Shown here piece after piece: positions 11,906 to 20,358 of a DNA stretch of 64,000 nt. Where the stretch lies: the NCBI RefSeq assembly GCF_003335085.1, contig NZ_QPEJ01000016.1:1-64000 (forward strand). The letters run 5' to 3'. Source of the DNA: Polaribacter sp. WD7 (GTDB lineage Bacteria; Bacteroidota; Bacteroidia; Flavobacteriales; Flavobacteriaceae). Position 1 is the stretch's first letter, and each line of letters starts with the position of its first letter. The notes beneath the pieces were generated by a model. It was given only the letters and a program-made list of their open reading frames with translations. It did not search any database and was not told the DNA's origin. The translations under genes and the position numbers were made by a program.

Positions 11906-12106
11906 ATAAGTTTCTATATTTTTAACGAATTGGTAAAACTATTCTGTTTTACAGTAGACCTACCCTTTTAGAGCTATAGTTCTTATTTTGTGTAGTGATG
12001 AACATCATATCTATATTATTTATAAAAACATAGACTAAAATTTCCATTAACAAAATCATTAAAACTATATATTCCAATAAAAATCAAATATCTAACCAAG
12101 ATTTTT

Positions 12107-12114
12107 TACTTTTG
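12107..12114 (+). promoter_or_regulatory. -7 box upstream of the peptidoglycan-binding-domain gene
   Basis: TACTTTTG is an exact TAnnTTTG match 23 bases before the ATG at 12138. No clear TTTG was found 19 bases further upstream. The rest of the 232-base gap after the LacI gene shows nothing recognisable. Confidence 0.45.
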
Positions 12115-12137
12115 TATGTAACCAAACTATCTATTAC

Positions 12138-12788
12138 ATGAAACAGCTTATTATTTTACTTTTACTAATCATCGCTTCTATTATTGGGTTTGGCAAGTAT
12201 CAACAGTATAAAAGGTACACCTCTCCAAAAGTAACGTATCAAACTGAAAAAAAATTAGATTTTGAGTATCATAATCAAGAATTTGTTCTAAACTATTACA
12301 AGGCAATTGAAGATTTAAACAGTTATGTAATGTTACAATGGTCTGCCAACAGTATTGATGTAAGAACTCCTGAAGATGATGATCATGAAACTAAATTAGC
12401 CGTAACTAGATACTCAGAAAAACTAGGTCGAATTAAATATTATGAAACAAAGTTATATACATCTGCCCTTTTAAAAAAGGATGGATTATCTAATAAAGAA
12501 ATTAAATTCTTGGAAGAAACTGGCACAGATTTAAATAGCTATAAATATCAACAAGAGGTTATGAGAATTAAAAGTATGTTTGATAACGAAAGGAAACTTT
12601 CTTACGGACAAACTGGTGCATTAATTTATGAAGTACAAAAAAAACTGGTAAAAAAAGGATTTAATATTACTGTTGATGGTATTTATAGAATTGAAACCAA
12701 AAATGCTATTAAAAGTTTTGAAGAAAAAAATAATCTCTTTGCAGATGGCCTTTTGGATATTTTAACCTTAGATGCATTATTTAAATAA
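12138..12788 (+). CDS. Membrane-anchored protein with C-terminal peptidoglycan-binding domain
   Basis: 216 residues. Residues 3-18 are a hydrophobic signal anchor (ILLLLIIASIIG) followed by basic residues. The middle is charged and helical, without a domain I recognise. Residues about 150-216 form a PG_binding_1 repeat: LSYGQTGALIYEVQKKL, then GFNITVDGIYRIETKNAIKSFEEKN and ADGLLDILTLDAL, matching the xGxxVxxLQxxL / DGxFGxxTxxAVxxFQ pattern. It probably faces the periplasm and touches the cell wall. It has its own promoter and no operon partner, and no catalytic domain is visible. Confidence 0.7.
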   Translation: MKQLIILLLLIIASIIGFGKYQQYKRYTSPKVTYQTEKKLDFEYHNQEFVLNYYKAIEDLNSYVMLQWSANSIDVRTPEDDDHETKLAVTRYSEKLGRIKYYETKLYTSALLKKDGLSNKEIKFLEETGTDLNSYKYQQEVMRIKSMFDNERKLSYGQTGALIYEVQKKLVKKGFNITVDGIYRIETKNAIKSFEEKNNLFADGLLDILTLDALFK

Positions 12789-13363
12789 CAATTTATTATT
12801 ATTTGTTTAGGCATAACGCATTTGTAATTTACACTCAACTATCTTAAGGAACAAGTAGGCTTATTTTAGTTACTACTAAGAAATTATATTTTGTAATCTA
12901 TTATGTATTTTTAAAATACTAATCTAAGGGAGTTTGATATAAGTCTTCTATTATACAAGTGTTATTTAACTGAAAAATAGATAATTACCATTTATAACAT
13001 TGCTGAAATTTAAATGTATTTAAATTGAAAGTAGCTTACGAAGTAAAAGTATAGTTGAGAAAATCTCATATCTATAGTGAAATTTCTCCATTTGAGTCGA
13101 AATAATATACTTTTTAAACAATAAAAACAGTAATTAACTGTTAATCAATATTTTTTATACCGAACTCACGTTATGTAAGTAAACTCTACCATTGAAATTA
13201 GTAAAATTTGTTTTGAGCATAAAAAATTCTGCTTCTAAGGTAGATTTTGATATGATTTTTTCATCAAAAAGCTACTATTACTGAAACTTTGAAACTACTT
13301 TAAATATTATATACAACAAGTATTTTATATTCCTAAAACACTTTTTTGTGTTAAAATTTTAAA
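12789..13363. other. Intergenic region with degenerate dispersed-repeat remnants
   Basis: About 575 bases with no supported coding sequence. Around 13055-13105 is a degenerate relative of the flavobacterial intergenic repeat carrying GAGAAAATCTC and TTTCTCCATTTGAGTCGAAAT. Around 13190-13225 is a second fragment, ATTGAAATTAGTAAAATTTG, close to the left arm of the inverted repeat at 30085-30208. Confidence 0.5.
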
Positions 13364-13394
13364 AAAATGCGTTCAAATAATTTGAACGCATTTT
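13364..13394 (-). terminator. Terminator after the CBM/T9SS protein gene
   Basis: Perfect 14-bp inverted repeat (AAAATGCGTTCAAA / TTTGAACGCATTTT) with a 3-base loop. It is followed on the minus strand by T7 (A run at 13361-13367) and lies 33 bases past the stop codon. Confidence 0.88.
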
Positions 13395-13426
13395 AAGTTT
13401 GTATTATTTCTTAATGATAATCTATA

Positions 13427-14713
13427 TTACTCTTTTACAAATTTAGCAGTACCAACTTTTCCTGCAGATTGATATCTTATTAAATAAATACCAGAACTTA
13501 AACCTGATATGTCTAAAGTATCTGAGGTATTATTTAGTGTAAACGACTTTACTCTTCTTCCTAATACATTAAACATTTCAACATTAGAAATTAAACCTTT
13601 AGCAGAAATATTTAATACATTGTTTGCAGGATTAGGAAACATTGCAAAACCTAGTTCTAAATTATTCTCCACACTTGCAGTAGCTTCTCTGTATAAATAA
13701 ATATTATCTACATAAACAGTTGATGGTGGTGTAGCAGAATTGGTATAAATTATCAATACTTCTTTTATTTTATTTCTAGGATCTGCACCTAATGGTAAAT
13801 CTAATGAAACCCAAGTTTGAGCATCTGTTGGTGCAGTTGCAACTTCTTTAATTATAGCACTAGATTCTCCTGCAGAACCATCTGGTTTATCATGATTTGA
13901 CAATTTAATTTTAAAAACTTGACCTGGTACATAATCTCCTGCAATCCAAAAATCCATATGAACATTTGTCATTTCTGTAGCATCTACAACACCTTCTGCA
14001 TTACCAATGTTAAAACCGATAAAATCAAAACTTCCTCTTGTTATTTTTAAAGCATTATTGCCAGCAAATGAACCTTCTTCAGCTTCTGCTCCTTCATCCC
14101 ATGGAACACCATTTAAGCCAGTAGCAGTTCCGTATGAATCTCCATAAATAGAAATTACATCACTAGCATTTCTAGTTGGCGGGGTGTTAGGTGCATCTGT
14201 TGGTTCTGGATCTGCTACTGCAGGAGCTTCTACAACAGAAATATCATCTATACTGATTGTACCTTGACTGTGCGCTAAATCAAAGAAAATTCTACCATTT
14301 GTAGCAGTAATATTAGCTGGCGCACGAAGTACTTGTGTATACGTTTGCAAAGTAGTAGTCATTGGTATATCTCTTTGGTCATTTGTAAAAGGATTTTCAT
14401 TTAATCCTAAACCGAGTCTTACCAACCTACCTTCTGTGTCTGATTGTGCTGTAAATGTAACTGTATAAGATGTATTGGCTACTAGAGTTATATTTTGCTG
14501 TAAATTAACTTGCCATGATTGTTCACTTGGTAAAGCACTTGCTACGTTTGCAAAAAAGAAACTATTACCACCTTCTGTTCTTATTTCTGGAGGATTTGAA
14601 TGATTACTAGTCCAGCTAGTAGCACCATTAGAGAAATCTCCATTAGTAATTAATTCTTGAGAAAACCCTATTGAAGTAATCAACAAGGTTAACAATAAAG
14701 TAATTTTTTTCAT
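13427..14713 (-). CDS. Secreted glycan-binding protein, two CBM-like domains and T9SS sorting domain
   Basis: 428 residues with a signal peptide (MKKITLLLTLLITSIGFSQ). Residues about 20-165 resemble CBM4/9-type jelly-rolls (LITNGDFSNGATSWTS, FFDLAHSQGTISIDDISVVE). Residues about 178-345 form a second beta-sandwich (NASDVISIYGDSYGTATGLN to TVYVDNIYLYRE) that is homologous to the C-terminal domain of the lipoprotein at 24845-26317. Residues about 352-428 are a type A T9SS sorting domain (FPNPANNVLNIS, SGLSSGIYLIRY). There is no catalytic domain, so it is probably a secreted glucan-binding protein. It is transcribed separately from the main operon, between two terminators, but shares upstream elements with it. 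Assignment to beta-glucan is by neighbourhood. Confidence 0.85.
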   Translation of the reverse strand: MKKITLLLTLLITSIGFSQELITNGDFSNGATSWTSNHSNPPEIRTEGGNSFFFANVASALPSEQSWQVNLQQNITLVANTSYTVTFTAQSDTEGRLVRLGLGLNENPFTNDQRDIPMTTTLQTYTQVLRAPANITATNGRIFFDLAHSQGTISIDDISVVEAPAVADPEPTDAPNTPPTRNASDVISIYGDSYGTATGLNGVPWDEGAEAEEGSFAGNNALKITRGSFDFIGFNIGNAEGVVDATEMTNVHMDFWIAGDYVPGQVFKIKLSNHDKPDGSAGESSAIIKEVATAPTDAQTWVSLDLPLGADPRNKIKEVLIIYTNSATPPSTVYVDNIYLYREATASVENNLELGFAMFPNPANNVLNISAKGLISNVEMFNVLGRRVKSFTLNNTSDTLDISGLSSGIYLIRYQSAGKVGTAKFVKE

Positions 14714-14777
14714 GATTATGTATTTAAAACGTTATACAACAATATTAACTCTATTATGTTTAATATTAACTTTTAAG

Positions 14778-14797
14778 ACCTCAACAAAAAACATACA
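14778..14797 (-). promoter_or_regulatory. Shared 20-bp upstream box, copy 1
   Basis: ACCTCAACAAAAAACATACA on the plus strand, identical over 20 bases to 29642-29661. It is 65 bases upstream of the CBM/T9SS gene; the other copy is 146 bases upstream of the first gene of the glucan operon. Nearby sequence is also loosely similar. It may be a core promoter or activator site. Confidence 0.55.
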
Positions 14798-14912
14798 GAT
14801 CTAAAAAAACAAATTATTTACAATTGAAACACACAAAAACAAGTAATAGCAAAGGTTTTGGTTATTTGTATATTTATAAAAATAAATGTTAAATTTTTAA
14901 ACTATACATAAT

Positions 14913-14934
14913 TGTATAGGTGATGTATAGGTGT
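14913..14934 (-). promoter_or_regulatory. Tandem 11-bp direct repeat, candidate regulator binding site
   Basis: TGTATAGGTGA followed directly by TGTATAGGTGT: two units one helical turn apart, 10 of 11 bases identical. Related units lie upstream of the glucan operon (29744-29777) and of the sensor-regulator gene (33061-33071). Direct repeats at one-turn spacing fit a dimeric LuxR-type or similar activator. Confidence 0.6.
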
Positions 14935-14985
14935 AAAAAGACTTAAATATGAATACGTATAGCTGATAAATTTATAAATCAAAAA

Positions 14986-15017
14986 AAACTCTGTAAATAC
15001 TAGTATTTACAGAGTTT
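14986..15017 (-). terminator. Terminator of the beta-glucan operon
   Basis: Perfect palindrome with arms AAACTCTGTAAATA / TATTTACAGAGTTT around CTAG. It is followed on the minus strand by a run of T (A8 at 14981-14988) and lies 40 bases after the stop of the last operon gene. Confidence 0.88.
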
Positions 15018-15056
15018 AACAATATAACAACTAAACTTAAAATTATTGAATTTACT

Positions 15057-15965
15057 TTAAAACTTCAGCTTTTCATGTTTATTCCATAGGCCCCAATACG
15101 CTCCAATATCACCTTCATCACCAACTTTCCAAGATTCATCAAAAGAAGAAAAATAAAACACATCAACATTGTCTCTAGAAGACCAAGCTTGTGTATTTAT
15201 AAAATACTTAATTGCATTTTCTTCATTTGAATGTGCCTCACCTTCAGAACCTTCTTGACTAGGCCAACCTGTTTCAGTAATAATTACCTTTTTACCGTTA
15301 GCAGCACTTTTAGCTTGATCATACATATTCTGCATATGTTTTAAAGAATATTGTAGAGGGCAACCTTCCCAAAATGGATAACAATTAGACAAAATAACAT
15401 CACTTACTTCAACTAATTCTGGGTGTTTTGTAAATTCATAATATGCATCTACATAACCTACAGTTATCTCTGGTATTTCATTTTTTACTCGCTTTATAAA
15501 ACCAAGTAATTCCTCTAGAGTTAAATCGTTTCTATATAATACTTCGTTTCCTACAGCAGCAATATCTACATAACCTTCTTTAGCTAATTGTAGTAAAGCT
15601 TTAATTTCTTTTTCATTTTTTTCTGCATCATTACCTAACCAAGCACCTACCATAGTTTTTAAACCATGTTTTTTTGCTATTCTAGGAATATGTTCATTAC
15701 CTTCTATACAAGAAAAGGAACGAATCCATTTTGTATAAGGCTTCAGAATTTGAATTCTTCTTTCTACTTGTTGCTCTGTAATGATATCTCCAGGTTTTTG
15801 ACCATCTTCATACATACTAAAACAAATACCATGCATACCTTTCTGCAGTGTTGTGCGCCAAAGTAGCTTTAATTCTTCTATTGAATACCCACTAAAATCA
15901 ATCCCTGTATTTGTTTCATTACCTTTAAAATTTAAAGAAAAATGATGCCCTTTTCTATATGACAT
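15057..15965 (-). CDS. Cytosolic GH17-family beta-1,3-glucanase/glucosyltransferase-like enzyme
   Basis: 302 residues in a clan GH-A TIM barrel. AAVGNEVLYR places the acid/base at E141 and VIITETGWPS places the nucleophile at E231; both motifs are diagnostic for GH17. There is no signal peptide, so it acts in the cytosol, unlike the GH17 lipoprotein encoded at 19056-20345. As the last gene of the operon, 16 bases after the symporter gene, it probably trims or disproportionates imported beta-1,3-gluco-oligosaccharides alongside the phosphorylase. Hydrolase versus transglycosylase activity cannot be decided from sequence. Confidence 0.88.
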   Translation of the reverse strand: MSYRKGHHFSLNFKGNETNTGIDFSGYSIEELKLLWRTTLQKGMHGICFSMYEDGQKPGDIITEQQVERRIQILKPYTKWIRSFSCIEGNEHIPRIAKKHGLKTMVGAWLGNDAEKNEKEIKALLQLAKEGYVDIAAVGNEVLYRNDLTLEELLGFIKRVKNEIPEITVGYVDAYYEFTKHPELVEVSDVILSNCYPFWEGCPLQYSLKHMQNMYDQAKSAANGKKVIITETGWPSQEGSEGEAHSNEENAIKYFINTQAWSSRDNVDVFYFSSFDESWKVGDEGDIGAYWGLWNKHEKLKF

Positions 15966-15981
15966 TTATATTTATTTTAAT

Positions 15982-17550
15982 TTATAACTCGCCTCTTCGT
16001 TCTACTAAAACTTCTTTAATTTCCTTTGCTCTCTTTTCATTTAAGCTATATTTCCACATTACCAATATTGCTAAAGCTGCTGTTGATGAGGGTACAATAA
16101 TGTCTGCAATTCTAAGATTATTCATGGTTTCAATAGTTTGTGTTGTAGCACTAGGATCAAAACCTACAATACTCAAAATAGCACCTCCTAAAACCAATGC
16201 TATAGATTGACCAATTTTTACCATTAACCAATAAATTGCTCCAAAAGTACCTTCCTTTCTTGGCATACCGTTTTCAAGTTCATCTAAATCACAAACATCT
16301 GCCGTCATAGACATCATTAAAGTGAATAAGCCTCCCATACCAAAGGCAAAAAATGGAATTGGTAAAAATATTAACCATGGTACACCATCTCCAACATCTA
16401 TACTAAACCAAGACATACCTATTGAGTTTAAAGTTGGGTCTAAAAATTCAAAAATTGATGCAATACCATTGTTTAAATTTTCTCCTAAAGAAGTTTGATT
16501 AAAACTGTTATTTAACTCTTTATCAAAACCCCACCACTTTAACACATAACCTATAATTGACAAAAAAGTAGAAATTAAAAATGCTTTTCTTTTTCCCCAT
16601 TTAGTTGCCATTCTAGAAATTATGGGTATAATTAAAATTGCAGTTATTAAAGCATTGATTGTGTTGAACCATGCTGGCCAAGTACCTGCTAATTCATAAC
16701 TACCATTATACATATAAAATACAATAATAAATACCCCAAATGCTGCTACCAATTGAAAACCGTTAAAAACTAGAAAAGTTGCTCCACAAAGTTTCATAAA
16801 AGGTTTATTTTTTGAAACTTGTAGAATACCTCTCCATAATTCTTTCATGTTTGATCCTAAAGTTCTAAAATTTATCTCTTGTCTATTTTCCATATTTGCA
16901 GCATCTATACCTCTACAAAATATAGCAGGTAAAACACCAAACACAATACACAAACCTCCAACTATTAAAGCCATTGTTCTTACCCCTTCTGTTTGTGTAT
17001 TAAAAATTTCTTTATCAGGAATAATAACATATAACCAAGGCACTATCATCCACGCTATTTGCCCCATAATATTAGAAAATGCCATTAAACGAGTTCTTTC
17101 ATCATAATCTGAGGTCATTTCGTAACCAAGCCCCACTAAAGGAGTTGCAAACATTGTATTACCTATTAAAAACAATAACTGAATTATCATCACGTGCCAA
17201 ATAATGTAAGATTGTGATGCATTATCATCTATCTGCCACATTAAAAAGAATAGTATACCGCTTATGATGGCACCAACAAAAATATAGGGTCTACGTCTAC
17301 CCCATTTAGATTTTGTATTGTCTGAGATAAACCCCATAATTGGGTCTGTAATTGAATCAAAAATTCTTGGTAAACCACCCAATAAACCTGCCCATAAAGG
17401 GTCTATACCCCAAGCAGTTAATAAAAAGAATTGAATAAAGACACCTAACGTTCCAGGTAAAATATTTAATATAAATTGACCTGCCCCAAATGCTGATTTT
17501 TGAGCAAAAGGAACTTTGCCTTTTGTAGATACTGTTTTTATTTTTGACAT
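15982..17550 (-). CDS. GPH-family (MelB-like) sugar:cation symporter
   Basis: 522 residues, about 12 hydrophobic segments, in the glycoside-pentoside-hexuronide:cation symporter branch of the major facilitator superfamily. The family signature DPIMGFISDNTKSKWGRRRP lies near residues 70-89, and a second-half equivalent (RMATKWGKRKA) near 312-322. It sits in the inner membrane. Its place between glucanase genes implies uptake of laminari-oligosaccharides from the periplasm with Na+ or H+. It is 10 bases from the GH30 gene upstream. It is the only transport protein in the locus apart from the barrel domain encoded at 26329-29496. Confidence 0.9.
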   Translation of the reverse strand: MSKIKTVSTKGKVPFAQKSAFGAGQFILNILPGTLGVFIQFFLLTAWGIDPLWAGLLGGLPRIFDSITDPIMGFISDNTKSKWGRRRPYIFVGAIISGILFFLMWQIDDNASQSYIIWHVMIIQLLFLIGNTMFATPLVGLGYEMTSDYDERTRLMAFSNIMGQIAWMIVPWLYVIIPDKEIFNTQTEGVRTMALIVGGLCIVFGVLPAIFCRGIDAANMENRQEINFRTLGSNMKELWRGILQVSKNKPFMKLCGATFLVFNGFQLVAAFGVFIIVFYMYNGSYELAGTWPAWFNTINALITAILIIPIISRMATKWGKRKAFLISTFLSIIGYVLKWWGFDKELNNSFNQTSLGENLNNGIASIFEFLDPTLNSIGMSWFSIDVGDGVPWLIFLPIPFFAFGMGGLFTLMMSMTADVCDLDELENGMPRKEGTFGAIYWLMVKIGQSIALVLGGAILSIVGFDPSATTQTIETMNNLRIADIIVPSSTAALAILVMWKYSLNEKRAKEIKEVLVERRGEL

Positions 17551-17560
17551 AATAATTGGT

Positions 17561-19045
17561 TTATTTTAATACAATAGTTTGTAATGCCTGAGCATCTATA
17601 CTTATAATTACCTCTTTTTCATTTACTTGTAATTTGAAATTCTTTTTTACTTCACCTTCATTAAAAACCACTACAACAATAGAAGTATCTGGATTTTGAG
17701 CTGCAGTAACTTGTAACTCTTTATCTGTCTGATGTACTCCAATTATTTTAGCCTTTGGTCTTATAAATTTGCTAAAGTGAGCCATTGTATAATATAATGG
17801 CGTAAAATATACTTCATCATTTTCTGGATCTACAAGAATTGGAGCTACACACCAGTTTTTAAACCAATTGGGGCCTCCTTGTTTATCTAAGACCATATTC
17901 CAATCTATCCAACCATCTACCCAATTGTTTAAACACCCAATAATATCTCTGGCATATCTATTTACAGGGGCATATTTGGGGTGTAAATATTTTTCTTCTT
18001 CAGATGCCCAATCCCATCCCCAATCTGTAGCTTCTTTTTTCCAATACCATGCATCATCTTGCCATTTTGGAACTTCAGAATCTACGCATCCTTCTGTTTC
18101 TATTAAGAATTTATTTGGAGCTTTGTGGTGTGCATATTGCAAATCTTCTTCAAAAACAGCATAGGTACTCTCATACCAATGAATTGCAGTACCACTATAG
18201 TATTTTGATGAATTTTCGTCACGATACATTTCATCTACCCATTCTTTAAGTCCTGCTCTATTTTGATCATAGCCTAAAATAATTTTATCTGCATACCCTT
18301 CTTTTTCTAATTTAGGGCCTAAATGAAATTCTACAAAATCTGTCATTTCTTTAGGTGAAAAATGCATGCTCTCCCAATTATTTCCATTTCCATGAGGTTC
18401 GTTTTCTACTGTAAAACCCCAAATATCTATGCCTTCTTTTTGATAAGCGTCTAAATATTTTGCAAAAAATAGTGCCCAAGTATCATAATATTTGGGTAGT
18501 AACTTGCCTCCTATCCAATTTTTGTTGTCTTTCATCCATGGTGCAGCTGTCCATGGTGATGCAATTATTTTAAACCCTTCTTTTGATACTTTTAAAGCAT
18601 CTTTTATCATCGGAATTAAATCGTCTGCATCGTCTTTAATCGTAAAATGTTTTAAATAAATATCATCTTCTACAGGAGAATAGGAGTACTGAGATAGCGA
18701 AAAATCACAAGAATTCATATGTGTTCTTGTTAACGAATAATTAGCACCTTCTTGAGAAAAATACGCTTGTAATATGGTATCTCTATTTTTTTTACTTAAT
18801 TGATTTAACAAATAAGCAGAAGACTCTGTAAAAGCACCTCCAAAACCCGTTATGGTTTGAAAAGTAGTATCTGAATTGATTTCTATTGTTGATACATTCT
18901 GAGTAGATTTAAATTCTAAAATCTTTGTAAGCTTATTACCTGCCGCAGATGTTTCAAAAACCTCTACAACTAATTTTTGTGCATTATTGCTACAACTCAT
19001 TACCATTGCTAAAAAAAATATCGAAAAAAAATAATTTGTTTTCAT
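17561..19045 (-). CDS. GH30-family glucosidase/beta-1,6-glucanase lipoprotein
   Basis: 494 residues with a lipoprotein signal peptide; the lipobox cysteine is C18 in VMSC. The (beta/alpha)8 barrel is preceded by the family start QTITGFGGAFTES. The acid/base is E216 in TVENEPHG and the nucleophile E318 in LIETEGC, followed by the side beta-domain of GH30 at the C-terminus. Related Bacteroidota enzymes remove beta-1,6-linked glucose side chains from laminarin. The residues after the lipid-bearing cysteine (SNNAQK) lack the acidic surface-export signal, so a periplasmic location is inferred. It lies 10 bases after the GH17 lipoprotein gene. Confidence 0.9.
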   Translation of the reverse strand: MKTNYFFSIFFLAMVMSCSNNAQKLVVEVFETSAAGNKLTKILEFKSTQNVSTIEINSDTTFQTITGFGGAFTESSAYLLNQLSKKNRDTILQAYFSQEGANYSLTRTHMNSCDFSLSQYSYSPVEDDIYLKHFTIKDDADDLIPMIKDALKVSKEGFKIIASPWTAAPWMKDNKNWIGGKLLPKYYDTWALFFAKYLDAYQKEGIDIWGFTVENEPHGNGNNWESMHFSPKEMTDFVEFHLGPKLEKEGYADKIILGYDQNRAGLKEWVDEMYRDENSSKYYSGTAIHWYESTYAVFEEDLQYAHHKAPNKFLIETEGCVDSEVPKWQDDAWYWKKEATDWGWDWASEEEKYLHPKYAPVNRYARDIIGCLNNWVDGWIDWNMVLDKQGGPNWFKNWCVAPILVDPENDEVYFTPLYYTMAHFSKFIRPKAKIIGVHQTDKELQVTAAQNPDTSIVVVVFNEGEVKKNFKLQVNEKEVIISIDAQALQTIVLK

Positions 19046-19055
19046 GGATTAATTT

Positions 19056-20345
19056 TTACCTATTGTACTCGGTATTGGGTACTAGAACTGTTTTCATTAA
19101 TTCATTTTTATCTCCGTTAAACGATTTTGTAATGGGTTTACCGTTTCTTGTTAATCCTTTAAAAACTCCTTTATCAAACAAACTCCATATAGGGTATTTA
19201 GCTTCGTTTTTTAAGTTTATTAAACCAAAATGATTTTCAGATCCGTTTGGGTTTTGCGCATCTTTCCACTGCTCATCAAAAGCTTCAAAATAGAAACAAG
19301 AAATTCCTGCTTTACGGGTCCATTCTCTAAGATGTTTGTAGTACAAACCTTGTTTATATTCGTCAGAAGCTCTAGAACCGTTTACGCCATAATGCCCGCT
19401 AGAAGTGGTTGCCCAACCTGTTTCACCTATATGAATAGGCTTATAAACACCTATGCTTTTCATATAATTTTTAACGCTGTCATACTGTTGCATTGCAAAT
19501 TCTTTTGCTCGTAACATAGCATTGTCTATTTTTTCTATATCAGATATGTTTTGTTGATTATCTGGTATTTTCCAAAATTCTGGATTATAATGAGAGTTGT
19601 GATATGCATAGGTATGCATAGAGACATAGTCTACTGATTTTATTAAGTTTACCAAATCTTCTGTGTGGTATGAAGCATCACCCCCTCCCCAGGAAGAAAA
19701 ATCATCAGAACTGGTAATCCAAAGATCTTTTGGTAATTCTCCTTTTTTCTTTAATTCTTGCAAATGGTTTACCCATTTTAGGATTACGTTGGGTTGCACA
19801 TAATAACTTGTAGCCCATTTTACCATAGCTTCATTACCTACAGCTATGATTTTTACAATATCTGAATATTGATTTGCCAGTGCTATAGCTCTTTTAATTT
19901 CCCCTTCGTTATTTGGACTTTCTATATCATGATTCGGTTCTAAACCTGTCCAAGCATATAAACAATCTATCCAAGCTCCTAGCATTACATACATCTGAAA
20001 ATTTGGATCTTCTTTTTTAATAGCTGTTATTGCTTTTAAAACATTAGATGCATGAGGTAATTGAGGTTGCACATTGTATGTTCTTATTATTCTAACTCCC
20101 ATAGCATAAAGAAGTTTCATATCATCTTTTAACTCTTCTATTGTGGGCTGAATGTCTCTAGAGTTTTCTCTATAACCTCCGTAGGAAATTGCTAAGTAGT
20201 TAGGATTACCTAAAATATCTGCTGCTGTCATTTCAACTTTTTGGTGTTGTTTTACTTTTTCTTTAGAGTTGCATGCAAACCATAAAAAACAAACAAATGC
20301 AGTTATTAGTACTTGAACAATTGCTTTTATAATTTTTGTTTTCAT
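19056..20345 (-). CDS. GH17-family lipoprotein
   Basis: 429 residues. The lipoprotein signal peptide has lipobox FAC with C25. The GH17 barrel carries IIAVGNEAM with acid/base E172 and IHIGETGWAT with nucleophile E308; between them are SSWGGGD and SMHTYAYHN, which shape the substrate cleft. It belongs to the bacterial GH17 group, which includes both beta-1,3-glucanases and glucanosyltransferases. It probably acts on beta-1,3-glucan chains at the outer membrane, facing either side. It is 13 bases after the phosphorylase gene, in one operon. Confidence 0.9.
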   Translation of the reverse strand: MKTKIIKAIVQVLITAFVCFLWFACNSKEKVKQHQKVEMTAADILGNPNYLAISYGGYRENSRDIQPTIEELKDDMKLLYAMGVRIIRTYNVQPQLPHASNVLKAITAIKKEDPNFQMYVMLGAWIDCLYAWTGLEPNHDIESPNNEGEIKRAIALANQYSDIVKIIAVGNEAMVKWATSYYVQPNVILKWVNHLQELKKKGELPKDLWITSSDDFSSWGGGDASYHTEDLVNLIKSVDYVSMHTYAYHNSHYNPEFWKIPDNQQNISDIEKIDNAMLRAKEFAMQQYDSVKNYMKSIGVYKPIHIGETGWATTSSGHYGVNGSRASDEYKQGLYYKHLREWTRKAGISCFYFEAFDEQWKDAQNPNGSENHFGLINLKNEAKYPIWSLFDKGVFKGLTRNGKPITKSFNGDKNELMKTVLVPNTEYNR

Positions 20346-20358
20346 GATATTGTATTGA